Shown: positions 43,251 to 52,562, counted from the stretch's first letter. The stretch is DNA of 64,000 nucleotides from Achromobacter anxifer (GCF_903652925.1 NZ_CAHLAR010000002.1:1-64000); one strand, 5' to 3'. Program-made: numbers and translations. The notes: generated by a model not told the origin, from the letters alone.

Positions 43251-45488
43251 ATGCGTGCATTGAAGCGGCTCTGGGCGGCGGCCATGCTGCTGTCGCTGGC
43301 GTTGGCGGGCTGCTCGCAAGAAAGCCCCATCAACAGCCCGTATCCGTCCGGCGCCGAAAGCCAGAACACGCTGTTTTCCGCCTTCGTCAAGCGTTCCCCG
43401 AAATACCTGGACCCGGCCAGCTCTTATTCCGGCGACGAGACGCCTTATACCTACAACATCTACGAAACGCTCTACGGCTACCACTATCTGAAGCGGCCGT
43501 ACGAGCTGGTGCCGCGCGCGGCGGCGACCATCGATCCGCCGGTCTACCTGGACGCGCAAGGCAACACGCTGCCGGCCGACACGCCGGGCGAGCAGATCGC
43601 GCAAAGCATCTATGACATCAAGATCCGCCCGGGTGCGCGCTACGCGCCGCATCCGGCGTTCGCCCGCAAGACCGACGGCAGCTACGATTACTTTCCGCTG
43701 GCGCCGGGCGAGCTGGACGACAAGTTCTATATCCCCGATTTTCCGCGGACCGGCACGCGCGAACTGACCGCCGACGACTACGTCTACGCGTTCCGCCGCC
43801 TGGTCAGCCCGCGCGTGGTGTCGCCGATCTCCAACCTGATGACCGAGCACGTGGCCGGCCTGAAGGAGTATGCGGAGCGCCTGGGCCAGCGCGACAAGGC
43901 GCTGCGCCGCGACGTGCCGGGCGGGGCCGGCGCGCCGCCCTGGCTGGACCTGCGCGAGGCCGATGGCTTCACCGGAGTGCAGGCGCTGGATCCGCACACG
44001 CTGCGCATCCGCGTCAACGGCAAGTACCCGCAGTTCAAGTACTGGCTGGCCATGACCTTCACCGCGCCCATCCCCTGGGAAGCCGACCGCTTCTACAGCC
44101 AGCCGGGCATGGCGTCGCACGACCTGTCGTTCAACACCTGGCCCGTGGGGACCGGCCCGTACATGCTGGTCGAGTCGCTGCAGAACCGCCGCCACGTGCT
44201 GGGCCGCAATCCCAACTTCCATGGCGAAGCTTATCCCTGCGAAGGCGAGCCCGGCGACGAGGCCGCCGGCCTGCTGGCCGACTGCGGCAAGCCCACGCCT
44301 TTCATCGACCGCGCGGAGTTCAGCGTCGAAAAGGAAGCCATACCGCTGATCGGCAAGTTCATGCAGGGCTACTACGACGTGCCGCAGATCGAGCGCGGCG
44401 AATACGGCGTGGCCATGCTGGTCGCCGCGGGCGACAGCCAGGACAAGGCGCGCCAGTACCGCGAGCATGGCATCAGGCTGCCGACCACGGTCGAGACCGC
44501 CAACTGGTACATGGGCTTCAACTGGCTGGACCCGGTGGTGGGCAAGGGCGATACCCCAGAACAGCAAGAGAAGAACCGCAAGCTGCGCCAGGCCATCAGC
44601 ATCGCGTTCGACTGGGAAGAATACGTCGCGGTCTTCGAGAACAGCCAGGCCTCGGTGGCCTATGGGCCCGTGCCGCCGGGCGTGCTCGGCTACCGTGATC
44701 CGCCTGAAGGCGTGAATCCGGTGGTCTACAACCTGGTGGACGGCAAGCCGGTGCGCAAGCCCGTGGACGTGGCCAGGCGCCTGTTGGCCGAGGCCGGCTA
44801 TCCCGACGGCCGCAATGCGCAGACCGGCGCGCCGCTGGTGCTCTATTACGACTCGATGCAGGGCGGCGGCTCCAATCCGCAGTTCGACTGGATGCGGCGG
44901 CAGATGGCCAAGCTTGGCGTGCAGCTGGACGTGCGCGCCACCGACTACAACCGCTTCCAGGACAAGATGATGCGCGGCTCCGCGCAGCTCTTCTTCTGGG
45001 GCTGGAACGCCGACTATCCCGACGCCGAGAACTTCCTGTTCCTGCTCTACGGCCCCAACGCCAAGGCCAAGGGCGGCGGCGAGAACGCGGCCAACTACGC
45101 CAGCCCCGAGTACGACCGCCTCTTCGAGCAGATGAAGTTCCTGGACGATGGCCCCGAGAAGGAGCGGCTCATCGCCCGCATGGTCGCCATCGTGCAGCGC
45201 GACGCGCCCTGGATGTTCGGCTACTTCCCGATGTCGGGCGGGGCCTACCAGCAGTGGGTCGGCAATGCCAAGCCGACCCAGATGGTGCGCAACACGCTGC
45301 AGTACATGAAGATCGATCCGGTGCTGCGGCAGCAGAAGATCGATGAGTGGAATTATCCGAAGTGGTGGCCGATAGGCGTGTTCGCGCTGCTGCTGGCGCT
45401 GGCGATATGGCCTTCGTATGTGGCGCTGAAGCGGCGCGAGCGGCAGACGGCATTCGCGCCCGCCCCGGGCAAGGAGCAACAATCATGA
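43251..45488 (+). CDS. family 5 ABC transporter substrate-binding lipoprotein with C-terminal membrane helix
   Basis: A 745-residue SBP of the DppA/OppA type, longer than the usual 530-600. The lipobox is LALAGC with Cys at residue 21. Family features are LDPASSYSGDETPYTYNIYE, ELTADDYVYAFRRLVSPRVV and QLDVRATDYNRFQDKMMRGS. Unusually, residues about 705-726 (WWPIGVFALLLALAIWPSYV) form a strong hydrophobic helix followed by KRRER, so the protein may be tethered at both ends. Substrate is unknown; peptides are usual for the family. The next gene overlaps its stop by four bases. Confidence 0.88.
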   Translation: MRALKRLWAAAMLLSLALAGCSQESPINSPYPSGAESQNTLFSAFVKRSPKYLDPASSYSGDETPYTYNIYETLYGYHYLKRPYELVPRAAATIDPPVYLDAQGNTLPADTPGEQIAQSIYDIKIRPGARYAPHPAFARKTDGSYDYFPLAPGELDDKFYIPDFPRTGTRELTADDYVYAFRRLVSPRVVSPISNLMTEHVAGLKEYAERLGQRDKALRRDVPGGAGAPPWLDLREADGFTGVQALDPHTLRIRVNGKYPQFKYWLAMTFTAPIPWEADRFYSQPGMASHDLSFNTWPVGTGPYMLVESLQNRRHVLGRNPNFHGEAYPCEGEPGDEAAGLLADCGKPTPFIDRAEFSVEKEAIPLIGKFMQGYYDVPQIERGEYGVAMLVAAGDSQDKARQYREHGIRLPTTVETANWYMGFNWLDPVVGKGDTPEQQEKNRKLRQAISIAFDWEEYVAVFENSQASVAYGPVPPGVLGYRDPPEGVNPVVYNLVDGKPVRKPVDVARRLLAEAGYPDGRNAQTGAPLVLYYDSMQGGGSNPQFDWMRRQMAKLGVQLDVRATDYNRFQDKMMRGSAQLFFWGWNADYPDAENFLFLLYGPNAKAKGGGENAANYASPEYDRLFEQMKFLDDGPEKERLIARMVAIVQRDAPWMFGYFPMSGGAYQQWVGNAKPTQMVRNTLQYMKIDPVLRQQKIDEWNYPKWWPIGVFALLLALAIWPSYVALKRRERQTAFAPAPGKEQQS

Positions 45489-46462
45489 TCGGCTACGTGA
45501 TCCGCCGGTTGCTGTACGGCGTGCTGATCCTGATCGGCGTGAACCTCTTCACCTTCATCCTGTTCTTCGCGGTGAACACGCCCGACGACATGGCGCGGCT
45601 CGCGATCGGCGGACAGCGCGTCAACCAGGAGGCGGTGGAAAAATGGAAGGTCGAGCGCGGCTATGACAAGCCGCTGTTCTACAACGGCCAGGCCGAGGGC
45701 GCGGCCAAGCTGACCGACACGGTGTTCTACCAGCGCTCGGTGCCCCTGCTGGTCATGGACTTCGGCGCGTCCGACGGCGGCCGCGACATCGGCCGCGAGA
45801 TCAAGACGCGCATGGGGCCCAGCCTGGCGCTGGCGGTGCCGACTTTCTTCCTGGGCTTGTTCGTCAGCATCGTCTTTTCACTAACCCTGGTGTATTTCCG
45901 CGCCACGCGGCTGGACTTCTGGGGCGTGGTGGTCTGCGTGCTGCTGCTGTCCATTTCCAGCCTGTTCTACATCATCGCCGGCCAGTGGGTGTTCGCGAAG
46001 CTGTGGCGCCTGGTGCCGTTCTCGGGCTTCGCGGGCGGCCTGGACGTGGTCAAGTTCCTGGCGCTGCCCGTGCTGGTCGCGATCGTTTCGCGGCTGGGGC
46101 CGGAGGCGCGCTTCTACCGCACCCTGTTCCTGGAGGAGATCGGCAAGGATTACGTGCGCACCGCGCGCGCCAAGGGGCTGGCCGAGCGCATCGTGCTGTT
46201 CCGGCACGTGCTGCGCAACGCCATGCTGCCCATCCTGACCAGCACGGTGGCCGCCTTGCCGCTGCTGTTCATGGGCAGCCTGATCGCGGAGTCCTTCTTC
46301 GGCATTCCCGGCCTGGGCAGCTACACCATCGACGCCATCAACGCGCAGGACTTTTCCATTGTGCGCGCCATGGTGTTCCTGGGCGCCGCCCTGTACATCG
46401 TGGGGCTGATCCTGGCCGACATTTCCTACACGCTGGCCGACCCCCGCGTCCGATTCGAGTAG
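45485..46462 (+). CDS. ABC transporter permease, DppB type
   Basis: A 325-residue inner-membrane permease of the binding-protein-dependent type 1 family. N-terminal helix YVIRRLLYGVLILIGVNLFT is followed by five more helices. The EAA-type cytoplasmic loop is FLEEIGKDYVRTARAKGLAE, and FMGSLIAESFFGIPGLGSYT closes the protein. It overlaps the SBP gene by four bases. The matching permease follows directly, so the two form the transmembrane heterodimer of a peptide-type importer. Confidence 0.9.
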   Translation: MIGYVIRRLLYGVLILIGVNLFTFILFFAVNTPDDMARLAIGGQRVNQEAVEKWKVERGYDKPLFYNGQAEGAAKLTDTVFYQRSVPLLVMDFGASDGGRDIGREIKTRMGPSLALAVPTFFLGLFVSIVFSLTLVYFRATRLDFWGVVVCVLLLSISSLFYIIAGQWVFAKLWRLVPFSGFAGGLDVVKFLALPVLVAIVSRLGPEARFYRTLFLEEIGKDYVRTARAKGLAERIVLFRHVLRNAMLPILTSTVAALPLLFMGSLIAESFFGIPGLGSYTIDAINAQDFSIVRAMVFLGAALYIVGLILADISYTLADPRVRFE

Positions 46463-46467
46463 CCGCC

Positions 46468-47976
46468 ATGCCCAAATTCGTCTTCCTCTGGACCGATATT
46501 GCGCTGTGGCTCATGACATTGGGCGCGCTGGCCTATGCCTGGCACGTGCGCCGCAGCCCGAACCTGCGCGCGACCTGGGCGCGCGTGGCGCGCGATACGC
46601 CGGCCATGTGCTCGGCCGTGGTGCTTGCCGCCTTCGTGACGGTGGGACTGCTGGATTCGGTGCATTATCGGCCGTTGCTGCCGCCGGCACCGGGCGCGGC
46701 GGCCGACGCGCCGCCGGCCTACGCGCCCGCGGTGCGCTCGGCGCTGGACGGCCTGCTGACGGGCAGCGTCCTGACCACGCCGGAAAAGACCTATTCCGAG
46801 CCCTTGGCGGTGCGGCAGTTCACCAAGGAAACCATGCTCGTCGACGACAAGCCGGTGCGCGACTTTCCCCGGCTGCGGGGCGCCGGCGTCCATCTGGACG
46901 ATCCCGACCGCGACCGCTGGGGCGATGTCGCCCAGCGGCTCGGGCTGGGCCTGGCCGCCGGGCTGGCGGTCGCGGTTGTCGTGATCCTGCTGTTCTACGC
47001 CGGCCTGGCGCGGCGCCGCAAGGCCAGGGACCTGGCCGCGCAAGCGCCGGGCGGAGCCGAAGACGTGCCGTGGCGCGCCATGGCCATCACCTTCACGCTG
47101 CTCTGCCTGACGGTGGGCGCGCTGGTTGGGCTGTCCAGCGGCTACCACGCGCTGGGCACCGACCGCATCGGCAACGATGTGCTGTGGCAGGCGCTCAAGA
47201 GCATCCGCACCGCGCTCGTCATCGGCAGCCTCACCACCATCGCCATGCTGCCGCCCGCCATCGTGTTCGGCATCGCAGCGGGCTACTTCAAGGGCAAGGT
47301 CGATGACGGCATCCAGTATCTCTACACCACCATCACCTCGATTCCCGGCGTGCTGCTGGTGGCCGCCTGCGCGCTGATGATGCAGGTGTACATCGACAAC
47401 CACGCGGACCTGTTCGATACCTCCGCCGCGCGCGCGGACCTGCGGCTGTTCCTGCTTTGCATGATTCTGGGCTTCACCGGCTGGGCGGGGCTGTGCCGCC
47501 TCTTGCGCGCCGAAACCCTCAAGCTGCGTGAACTGGAATACGTGCAGGCCGCCAGGGCCTTCGGCGTGTCGCACTGGCGCATCATGACCCGCCATCTGCT
47601 GCCCAACGTGGCGCATCTGGTGCTGATCACGGTGGTGCTGGAATTCTCGGGCCTGGTCCTGTACGAGGCCGTGCTGTCCTACCTGGGCATAGGCGTGGAT
47701 CCCAGCATGAATTCCTTCGGCTCCATGATCGACGGCGCCCGGCTGGAAATGTCCCGCGACCCCATGATCTGGTGGAATCTCTTGACCTCGTTCGTGTTCA
47801 TGCTGGCCCTGGTGCTGGCCGCCAACCTGTTCGCCGACGCGGTGCGCGACGCCTTCGATCCGCGCACGCGCCGCTACAAGCCCGGCCGCATGGCCCGCCT
47901 GGGCCTGTTCGGCCGCGCGCCGCGGGCGGCGCTGGCAACGGACAGCCGCCAATCCCGTCCGGGAGACACGCCATGA
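46468..47976 (+). CDS. ABC transporter permease, DppC type with large N-terminal extension
   Basis: A 502-residue permease, about 200 longer than standard OppC/DppC. Residues 1-200 include two or three helices (LMTLGALAYAWHVRR, AVVLAAFVTVGLLDSVHYRP) and a hydrophilic, probably periplasmic, stretch. After residue about 190 a normal type 1 permease core follows, with DRIGNDVLWQALKSIRTALV and the EAA loop EYVQAARAFGVSHWRIMTRH. It ends with VLSYLGIGVDPSMNSFGSMI and RDPMIWWNLLTSFVFMLALV. It follows the DppB-type gene by five bases and its stop overlaps the ATPase start. The function of the extension is unknown. Confidence 0.88.
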   Translation: MPKFVFLWTDIALWLMTLGALAYAWHVRRSPNLRATWARVARDTPAMCSAVVLAAFVTVGLLDSVHYRPLLPPAPGAAADAPPAYAPAVRSALDGLLTGSVLTTPEKTYSEPLAVRQFTKETMLVDDKPVRDFPRLRGAGVHLDDPDRDRWGDVAQRLGLGLAAGLAVAVVVILLFYAGLARRRKARDLAAQAPGGAEDVPWRAMAITFTLLCLTVGALVGLSSGYHALGTDRIGNDVLWQALKSIRTALVIGSLTTIAMLPPAIVFGIAAGYFKGKVDDGIQYLYTTITSIPGVLLVAACALMMQVYIDNHADLFDTSAARADLRLFLLCMILGFTGWAGLCRLLRAETLKLRELEYVQAARAFGVSHWRIMTRHLLPNVAHLVLITVVLEFSGLVLYEAVLSYLGIGVDPSMNSFGSMIDGARLEMSRDPMIWWNLLTSFVFMLALVLAANLFADAVRDAFDPRTRRYKPGRMARLGLFGRAPRAALATDSRQSRPGDTP

Positions 47977-49670
47977 ACCAGGCTCCTTTGCTGGAAGTGC
48001 GCGGCCTGGAGGTGGACATCGCCGGCGAAAGCGGCATGACGCACGCCGTCAAGCGCCTGCAGCTGGCAATTTCCAGGCAGGAGACCTTCGCGCTGGTCGG
48101 CGAATCGGGCTGCGGCAAGAGCATGACGGCGCTGGCGCTGCTGCGGTTGCTGCCGGACGCCGGACGCATCGTGGGCGGACAGATCGAGCTGGACGGCGAG
48201 GACCTCAACCGCCTGCCGGAAAGCGCCATGCGCGGGGTGCGCGGCGGCCGCATCGGCATCATCTTCCAGGAGCCGTCCACCAGCCTGAATCCGGTCATGC
48301 GGGTGGGCGACCAGATCGTCGAGACCCTGATCGCCCATACGCCCCTGCGCGGCGTCGCGGCGCGCGCCCGGGCCGTGGACTGGCTGCGGCGAGTCGGCAT
48401 CCCCGAACCCGAGCGCCGCATCGACGACTATCCCTTCCAGTTCTCGGGCGGACAGAAGCAGCGCGTCATGATCGCCATCGCGCTGGCGGCCGAACCCCTG
48501 CTGCTGATCGCGGACGAGCCGACCACGGCGCTGGATGTGACGGTGCAGGCGCAGGTGCTGGAGCTGCTGGCCGACATCCAGCGGGAAATGGGCATGGCCG
48601 TGCTGCTGATCACCCATGACCTCGCGGTGGTGAAGAACGTCGCCCACCACGTGGCGCTGATGCGCGGCGGCGAAATCGTGGAAAGCGCCGACGCCGAAAC
48701 GTTTTTCCGCGCGCCCAGGCACCCCTACGCGCGGCAGCTGTTCGAAGCCATACCCACGTTCGAGAAACGCGGCACGCCGCTGACGGCAAGCGGCCGCGAG
48801 GCCATGGCCCGCGACGCGGCGCAGCCCTCCGCCGCCCGCAAGGCGCGCGAGGCCGGCGTGGTGCTGGACGTGCAGGATCTCAAGGTCCATTACCCCGTGC
48901 GCAAGGGGCCGCTGCGCCGCATCGCGTCCTGGGTCAAGGCCGTGGATGGCGTGACCTTTACGCTCAAGGCGGGGGAAACGCTGGCGCTGCTGGGCGAGTC
49001 CGGCTGCGGCAAGACCACCACGGGCAAGGCGCTGCTGCGCCTGATCGACGGCGCGCGCATATCCGGCCGGGCGATGCTGCAGGGGCAAGACGTTCTGGAC
49101 GCGGACCGCCGCCAGTTGCAACGCCTGCGGCAGGACATCCAGATCGTGTTCCAGGATCCCTACGCGTCGCTCGATCCGCGCATGCGCGTGGGCGATATCC
49201 TGGACGAGGGATTGGAGTCCCTGCGCGCCGGCATGGGCAAGGAAGCGCGCCGCGCGCATGCGGCGCGGCTGATCGAGCGGGTGGGGCTGCCTGCCAATAC
49301 CCTGGCGCGCTATCCACACGAATTCTCGGGCGGCCAGCGCCAGCGCATCGCGATCGCGCGGGCCCTGGCGGTCGAACCCAAAGTGCTGATCTGCGACGAG
49401 CCCACGTCCGCGCTGGATGTGTCGGTGCAGGCGCAGATCCTGGACCTGCTGCGCGAGCTGCAGGACGAGCTCGGCATCGCCTATCTGTTCATCACGCACA
49501 ACTTCGGCGTGGTCGAGTATTTGGCGGACCGCATCGCCGTCATGGACGGCGGCCGCATCATTGAACTGGGAGAGGCCGACGCGGTGTTGCATGCGCCGCG
49601 CCAGGATATGACGCGCAGGCTGCTTGCCGCGGTGCCGCGGCTGCATTTCGGGCCGCCGGAGGCGGCCTGA
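47973..49670 (+). CDS. ABC transporter ATPase with two fused nucleotide-binding domains (DppD-DppF)
   Basis: A 565-residue protein with two complete ATPase domains. Domain 1 has Walker [21 protein letters not shown] near 40, signature [20 protein letters not shown] and Walker [14 protein letters not shown]. Domain 2 has [20 protein letters not shown] near 340, [20 protein letters not shown] and [12 protein letters not shown]. The usual oligopeptide C-terminal extension motif ([12 protein letters not shown]) follows domain 1. It energises the two permeases and is the last gene of the operon. Four-base coupling to the permease gene (ATGA) sets the start. Confidence 0.93.
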   Translation: MNQAPLLEVRGLEVDIAGESGMTHAVKRLQLAISRQETFALVGESGCGKSMTALALLRLLPDAGRIVGGQIELDGEDLNRLPESAMRGVRGGRIGIIFQEPSTSLNPVMRVGDQIVETLIAHTPLRGVAARARAVDWLRRVGIPEPERRIDDYPFQFSGGQKQRVMIAIALAAEPLLLIADEPTTALDVTVQAQVLELLADIQREMGMAVLLITHDLAVVKNVAHHVALMRGGEIVESADAETFFRAPRHPYARQLFEAIPTFEKRGTPLTASGREAMARDAAQPSAARKAREAGVVLDVQDLKVHYPVRKGPLRRIASWVKAVDGVTFTLKAGETLALLGESGCGKTTTGKALLRLIDGARISGRAMLQGQDVLDADRRQLQRLRQDIQIVFQDPYASLDPRMRVGDILDEGLESLRAGMGKEARRAHAARLIERVGLPANTLARYPHEFSGGQRQRIAIARALAVEPKVLICDEPTSALDVSVQAQILDLLRELQDELGIAYLFITHNFGVVEYLADRIAVMDGGRIIELGEADAVLHAPRQDMTRRLLAAVPRLHFGPPEAA

Positions 49671-49707
49671 CGTCGGTGGCTTGAAGCCGCCCGACGCGCG
49701 CTGGCGC

Positions 49708-49738
49708 GGAAGGGGGGGGACGTTGCCCCCCCACTTCC
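49708..49738. terminator. bidirectional hairpin between convergent operons
   Basis: GGAAG plus a run of G pairs with a run of C plus CTTCC around loop ACGTTG, giving about 12 pairs with one bulged A. It lies 38 bases after the ABC ATPase stop and four bases before the MarR stop on the other strand, so it can end both transcripts. Confidence 0.6.
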
Positions 49739-49741
49739 ACC

Positions 49742-50287
49742 CTAGACGGTGTGCTGCGCGCTGCCTGTTTCCAGCCAGACCAGGGTGTCGCGCCTCAGGT
49801 TGCGGCCGCAACGCGTCAGGAAGGCATGCACCGTTTCCAGTTCCGCGTTGTCGTAGCCGCGCGCCGTCGTCGCGATGGCTTCGGCGATCCACTGCCGTTC
49901 CTGCGCCAGCGGCTGGCACTGCTCCTCGACCGGCCGGATCACGATCATCCGGCGGTCCAGCGGATGGCGGCCGCGCTGCACATACCCGGCCGCCTCCAGC
50001 CGGTTGATCAAGGCCGTGGCGCCGCCGGAGCTGATGCCCATCAACTGGGCCAGGTGGCCGGTCGGCAGGGCATCGAACTCCATCACCAGCTCCAGCGCTT
50101 TCAGATCCGCCAGGGGGATCCCCAGCTTTTCCGCCAGGGCCGACTGGCAGGCCGCGTTGTAGGCGGCGAACTGCCGGCCCAGCATCAGGACGACGTCGTC
50201 CAACATTTCTGACCGCCGCTCGCTCACTGGAGATTCAGCCATGCCGGTCACATGCTCGTGATGAAAGTAGGTCTGTTGTTGCAGCAT
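49742..50287 (-). CDS. MarR-family transcriptional regulator
   Basis: A 181-residue winged-helix regulator. Core residues about 30-140: AYNAACQSALAEKLGIPLAD, LKALELVMEFDALPTGHLAQ, LMGISSGGATALINRLEAAG and YVQRGRHPLDRRMIVIRP (the DxR wing). These proteins act as homodimers and usually respond to small phenolic or stress ligands. The ATG is nine bases after AGGAA. It is only 28 bases downstream of the repeat lipoprotein gene on the same strand, with no clear terminator between, so it may be cotranscribed with that gene and regulate it. Confidence 0.88.
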   Translation of the reverse strand: MLQQQTYFHHEHVTGMAESPVSERRSEMLDDVVLMLGRQFAAYNAACQSALAEKLGIPLADLKALELVMEFDALPTGHLAQLMGISSGGATALINRLEAAGYVQRGRHPLDRRMIVIRPVEEQCQPLAQERQWIAEAIATTARGYDNAELETVHAFLTRCGRNLRRDTLVWLETGSAQHTV

Positions 50288-50315
50288 GATGTAGGTTCCT
50301 GGCGGTTGAGAGGGA

Positions 50316-52562
50316 TCACTTCTTGCCAGCCAGGCCGCCGAGCAGGCCGCCCAGCAGACCGCCGTTCGCGGTTCCGCCGGAGGTGCCGCCCGCGGCCGTG
50401 CCGCCTGTCACGCCGGCGGTGACGCCGCCCAACAACCCGCCGAGCAATCCGCCATTGGCCGCGCCGCCAGCCGTGCCGCCTGTGCCCGTCGCCGGGGAGG
50501 CCGGAGTGCCCGCCGAGGCGCCTGCTCCCGCGGCGCCGCCGGCCGACACCGTCAGCCCGCCCACCAGTCCGCCCAACAGGCCGCCGCCGTTCGTGCCCGC
50601 CGAGGCTCCGCCCGCCGCGCCGCCTGTCAGACCGCCCACTGCGCCCGTCACGCCGCCAAGCAGGCCGGTCACCGGAGCGAGTACCCCGCCGTTGGAACCG
50701 CCGGTCGCGCCGCCGGCTACGCCACCGACGGCCCCAGTTACGCCAGCAAGCAGGCCGGTCACTGGGGCCAGCACCCCGCCATTGGCGCCTCCGGTTGCGC
50801 CGCCCACGGCGCCGGTCACACCGCCAAGCAGGCCGGTCACCGGGGCCAGCACCCCGCCATTGGCGCCACCGGTCGCGCCGCCCACGGCGCCGGTCACACC
50901 GCCCAACAGGCCGGCCACCGGAGCGAGCAATCCGCCGTTGGCGCCGCCGGTCGCGCCGCCCACGGCGCCCGTCACGCCGCCAAGCAGGCCGGTCACCGGA
51001 GCCAGCAATCCGCCATTGGCGCCGCCGGTCGCGCCGCCCACGGCGCCGGTCACACCGCCCAACAGGCCGGTCACCGGAGCCAGCAATCCGCCATTGGCGC
51101 CGCCGGTCGCACCGCCCACGGCGCCCGTCACGCCGCCAAGCAGGCCGGTCACCGGAGCCAGCAATCCGCCATTGGCGCCGCTGCTCGCGCCGCCCAAGCC
51201 GGCTGTCACGCCGCCAAGCAGGCCGGTCACCGGGGACAGCAGGCCGCCCGTGCCGCCCGCACCGCCCGTCAGGCCGCCTGTGACGCCACCGGTCACGCCG
51301 CCCAGTCCCAGAGTGCCGGTCAGCGAGGCCACGGCAGCCGTGGCGTTGTGCAGTGTGTAACCCAGAGGGTTAGGGCTGGACGGCGAGGCGTGAAGCACGC
51401 CGCCTGCGGTGGTAACCGCGCCTCCGAGATTGCGCAGTACGTCGTTAAGCCCGGTCGCGCCCGGGGGCAGGGCGCTGCCCAGATTGGTGACAGTACTGCC
51501 CAGGCCGCTCAGCAGCCCCGCCACTGGGGCGCCCAGCTTGGTTCCGTCGCCCACTTGCTGCGTCAGCCCGACAACCTTGGCGGCCACCGGACTGACGGTT
51601 GTATCGACTGCGTGGCCTACGCCGGTCAGCACGGGTTGCAGGCCCAGCGGCAATACGTTATCGACGGCCTGGCCGGTGTTGCTCAGCGAGGGTTCCAGCA
51701 AGCCCAGCGCGGGGCCGCTCAAGAGTTGGCCGGTCAGGCCGCCGACCGCCTGGGTCACGGGTTGTAACAGCCCACCCTGGCCCGACAGCGATCCGGTCAA
51801 GGCGCCTACGGCGCCCGTGGCATTACCCAGCACGGTGGTCAGCGGATTTGGATTGTTCGGGTTCGCATTCAGCAGGCCGCCGGTGCTGGCCACGGTCTTG
51901 CCCAGGCCGTCCACCAAGCCGCCCACGCCGGCGCTCAGCCCGCCGGGAAGGCCGGAGCCTTTGACGGTGGTGCCCAGGTCGCTGACCAAGCCGCCCACCT
52001 GATTGACGACGCCGTTCACGGGTTGTCCCAGCCCCGTCGTGGCGCCCACTTGCTGGGTCAGGCCGACCGTGGCGTCCACCACTGGCTTGATCGTCGGATC
52101 CAGCGCCTTGCCCACGCCGCCCAGCGTCTTGTCCAGATTGAGGGGCAGGGTGTTGTCGACGGCGGCGCCGGTATTGCCCAGCGTGGATGCCAGCAGGCCG
52201 GCGCTGGGGGTGTTGCCACCCGCGTTGGCACCGCCGCCGGTGTTGGTGCCGCCGCCGGCGTTGGCGCCGCCGCCGGTGTTGGCGCCGCCGCCGGTGTTGG
52301 CGCCGCCGCCGGTGTTGGCGCCGCCGCCGGTGTTGGCGTCGCCGCCGGTGTTGGCGCCGCCGCCGGCGTTGGTGCCGCCGCCAAGATTGATGCCGCCGTC
52401 ACCGCCGCCCGGGTTGGACGCAAGGTTGACTCCGGGCAAGCCTGCCGATTTTCCCCCACCGCCGCCGCCGCCGCAGGCGGACAGAGCGCTCATCAGCGCG
52501 GTGGCCATGACGGTGGCAGTCAGAATGCGTTGCACGCGACGGGCTTCGGTATGGGTATGCAT
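50316..52562 (-). CDS. long Gly-rich repeat lipoprotein (collagen-like annotated family)
   Basis: A 748-residue low-complexity surface-type protein. A signal peptide with lipobox ALSAC (Cys 30) is followed by poly-Gly. Residues about 55-118 are Gly-Gly-Gly-Ala-Asn-Thr hexapeptide repeats. Two related domains of about 150 residues (about 128-275 and 285-425) share LSNTGQAVDN/LGNTGAAVDN, VVGLTQQVG and NATGAVGAL motifs. From about 440 to 640, 26-residue repeats built around LLAPVTGLLGGVTGAVGGAT follow, then a Gly-rich tail ending LAGKK. Databases label such Burkholderiales proteins collagen-like, but no continuous Gly-x-y pattern is seen, so the label may mislead. AAGGAG precedes the ATG. Its neighbour is a TpsB transporter, hinting at export to the surface. 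Function unknown. Confidence 0.8.
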   Translation of the reverse strand: MHTHTEARRVQRILTATVMATALMSALSACGGGGGGGKSAGLPGVNLASNPGGGDGGINLGGGTNAGGGANTGGDANTGGGANTGGGANTGGGANTGGGANAGGGTNTGGGANAGGNTPSAGLLASTLGNTGAAVDNTLPLNLDKTLGGVGKALDPTIKPVVDATVGLTQQVGATTGLGQPVNGVVNQVGGLVSDLGTTVKGSGLPGGLSAGVGGLVDGLGKTVASTGGLLNANPNNPNPLTTVLGNATGAVGALTGSLSGQGGLLQPVTQAVGGLTGQLLSGPALGLLEPSLSNTGQAVDNVLPLGLQPVLTGVGHAVDTTVSPVAAKVVGLTQQVGDGTKLGAPVAGLLSGLGSTVTNLGSALPPGATGLNDVLRNLGGAVTTAGGVLHASPSSPNPLGYTLHNATAAVASLTGTLGLGGVTGGVTGGLTGGAGGTGGLLSPVTGLLGGVTAGLGGASSGANGGLLAPVTGLLGGVTGAVGGATGGANGGLLAPVTGLLGGVTGAVGGATGGANGGLLAPVTGLLGGVTGAVGGATGGANGGLLAPVAGLLGGVTGAVGGATGGANGGVLAPVTGLLGGVTGAVGGATGGANGGVLAPVTGLLAGVTGAVGGVAGGATGGSNGGVLAPVTGLLGGVTGAVGGLTGGAAGGASAGTNGGGLLGGLVGGLTVSAGGAAGAGASAGTPASPATGTGGTAGGAANGGLLGGLLGGVTAGVTGGTAAGGTSGGTANGGLLGGLLGGLAGKK
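50640..51245. repeat. 78-base tandem repeat array coding the 26-residue repeats
   Basis: The marker AGGCCGGTCAC or a close variant recurs at 50662, 50752, 50830, 50908, 50986, 51064, 51142 and 51220. Seven of these are exactly 78 bases apart and the first interval is 90. All are in frame with the lipoprotein gene. Such near-identical units are prone to copy-number change by recombination. Confidence 0.9.
52231..52392. repeat. 18-base tandem repeats coding Gly-Gly-Gly-Ala-Asn-Thr
   Basis: Eight consecutive 18-base units from 52231 to 52374, based on CCGCCGCCGGTGTTGGCG, plus a degenerate ninth unit. Since 18 is a multiple of three, slippage would lengthen or shorten the hexapeptide stalk without loss of frame. 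Confidence 0.9.

Noticed and set aside
52231-52392. Possible CRISPR-like array
   Set aside because: The repeats are contiguous 18-base coding units with no spacers and no cas genes nearby.
50316-52562. True collagen triple-helix protein
   Set aside because: Gly occurs in GG and GGG clusters, not at every third residue over long stretches. The usual database label is therefore not supported by the pattern itself.
50316-52562. The lipoprotein as a classical TpsA
   Set aside because: It has a lipobox and no TPS domain or haemagglutinin repeats, so it can only be considered a non-classical partner.
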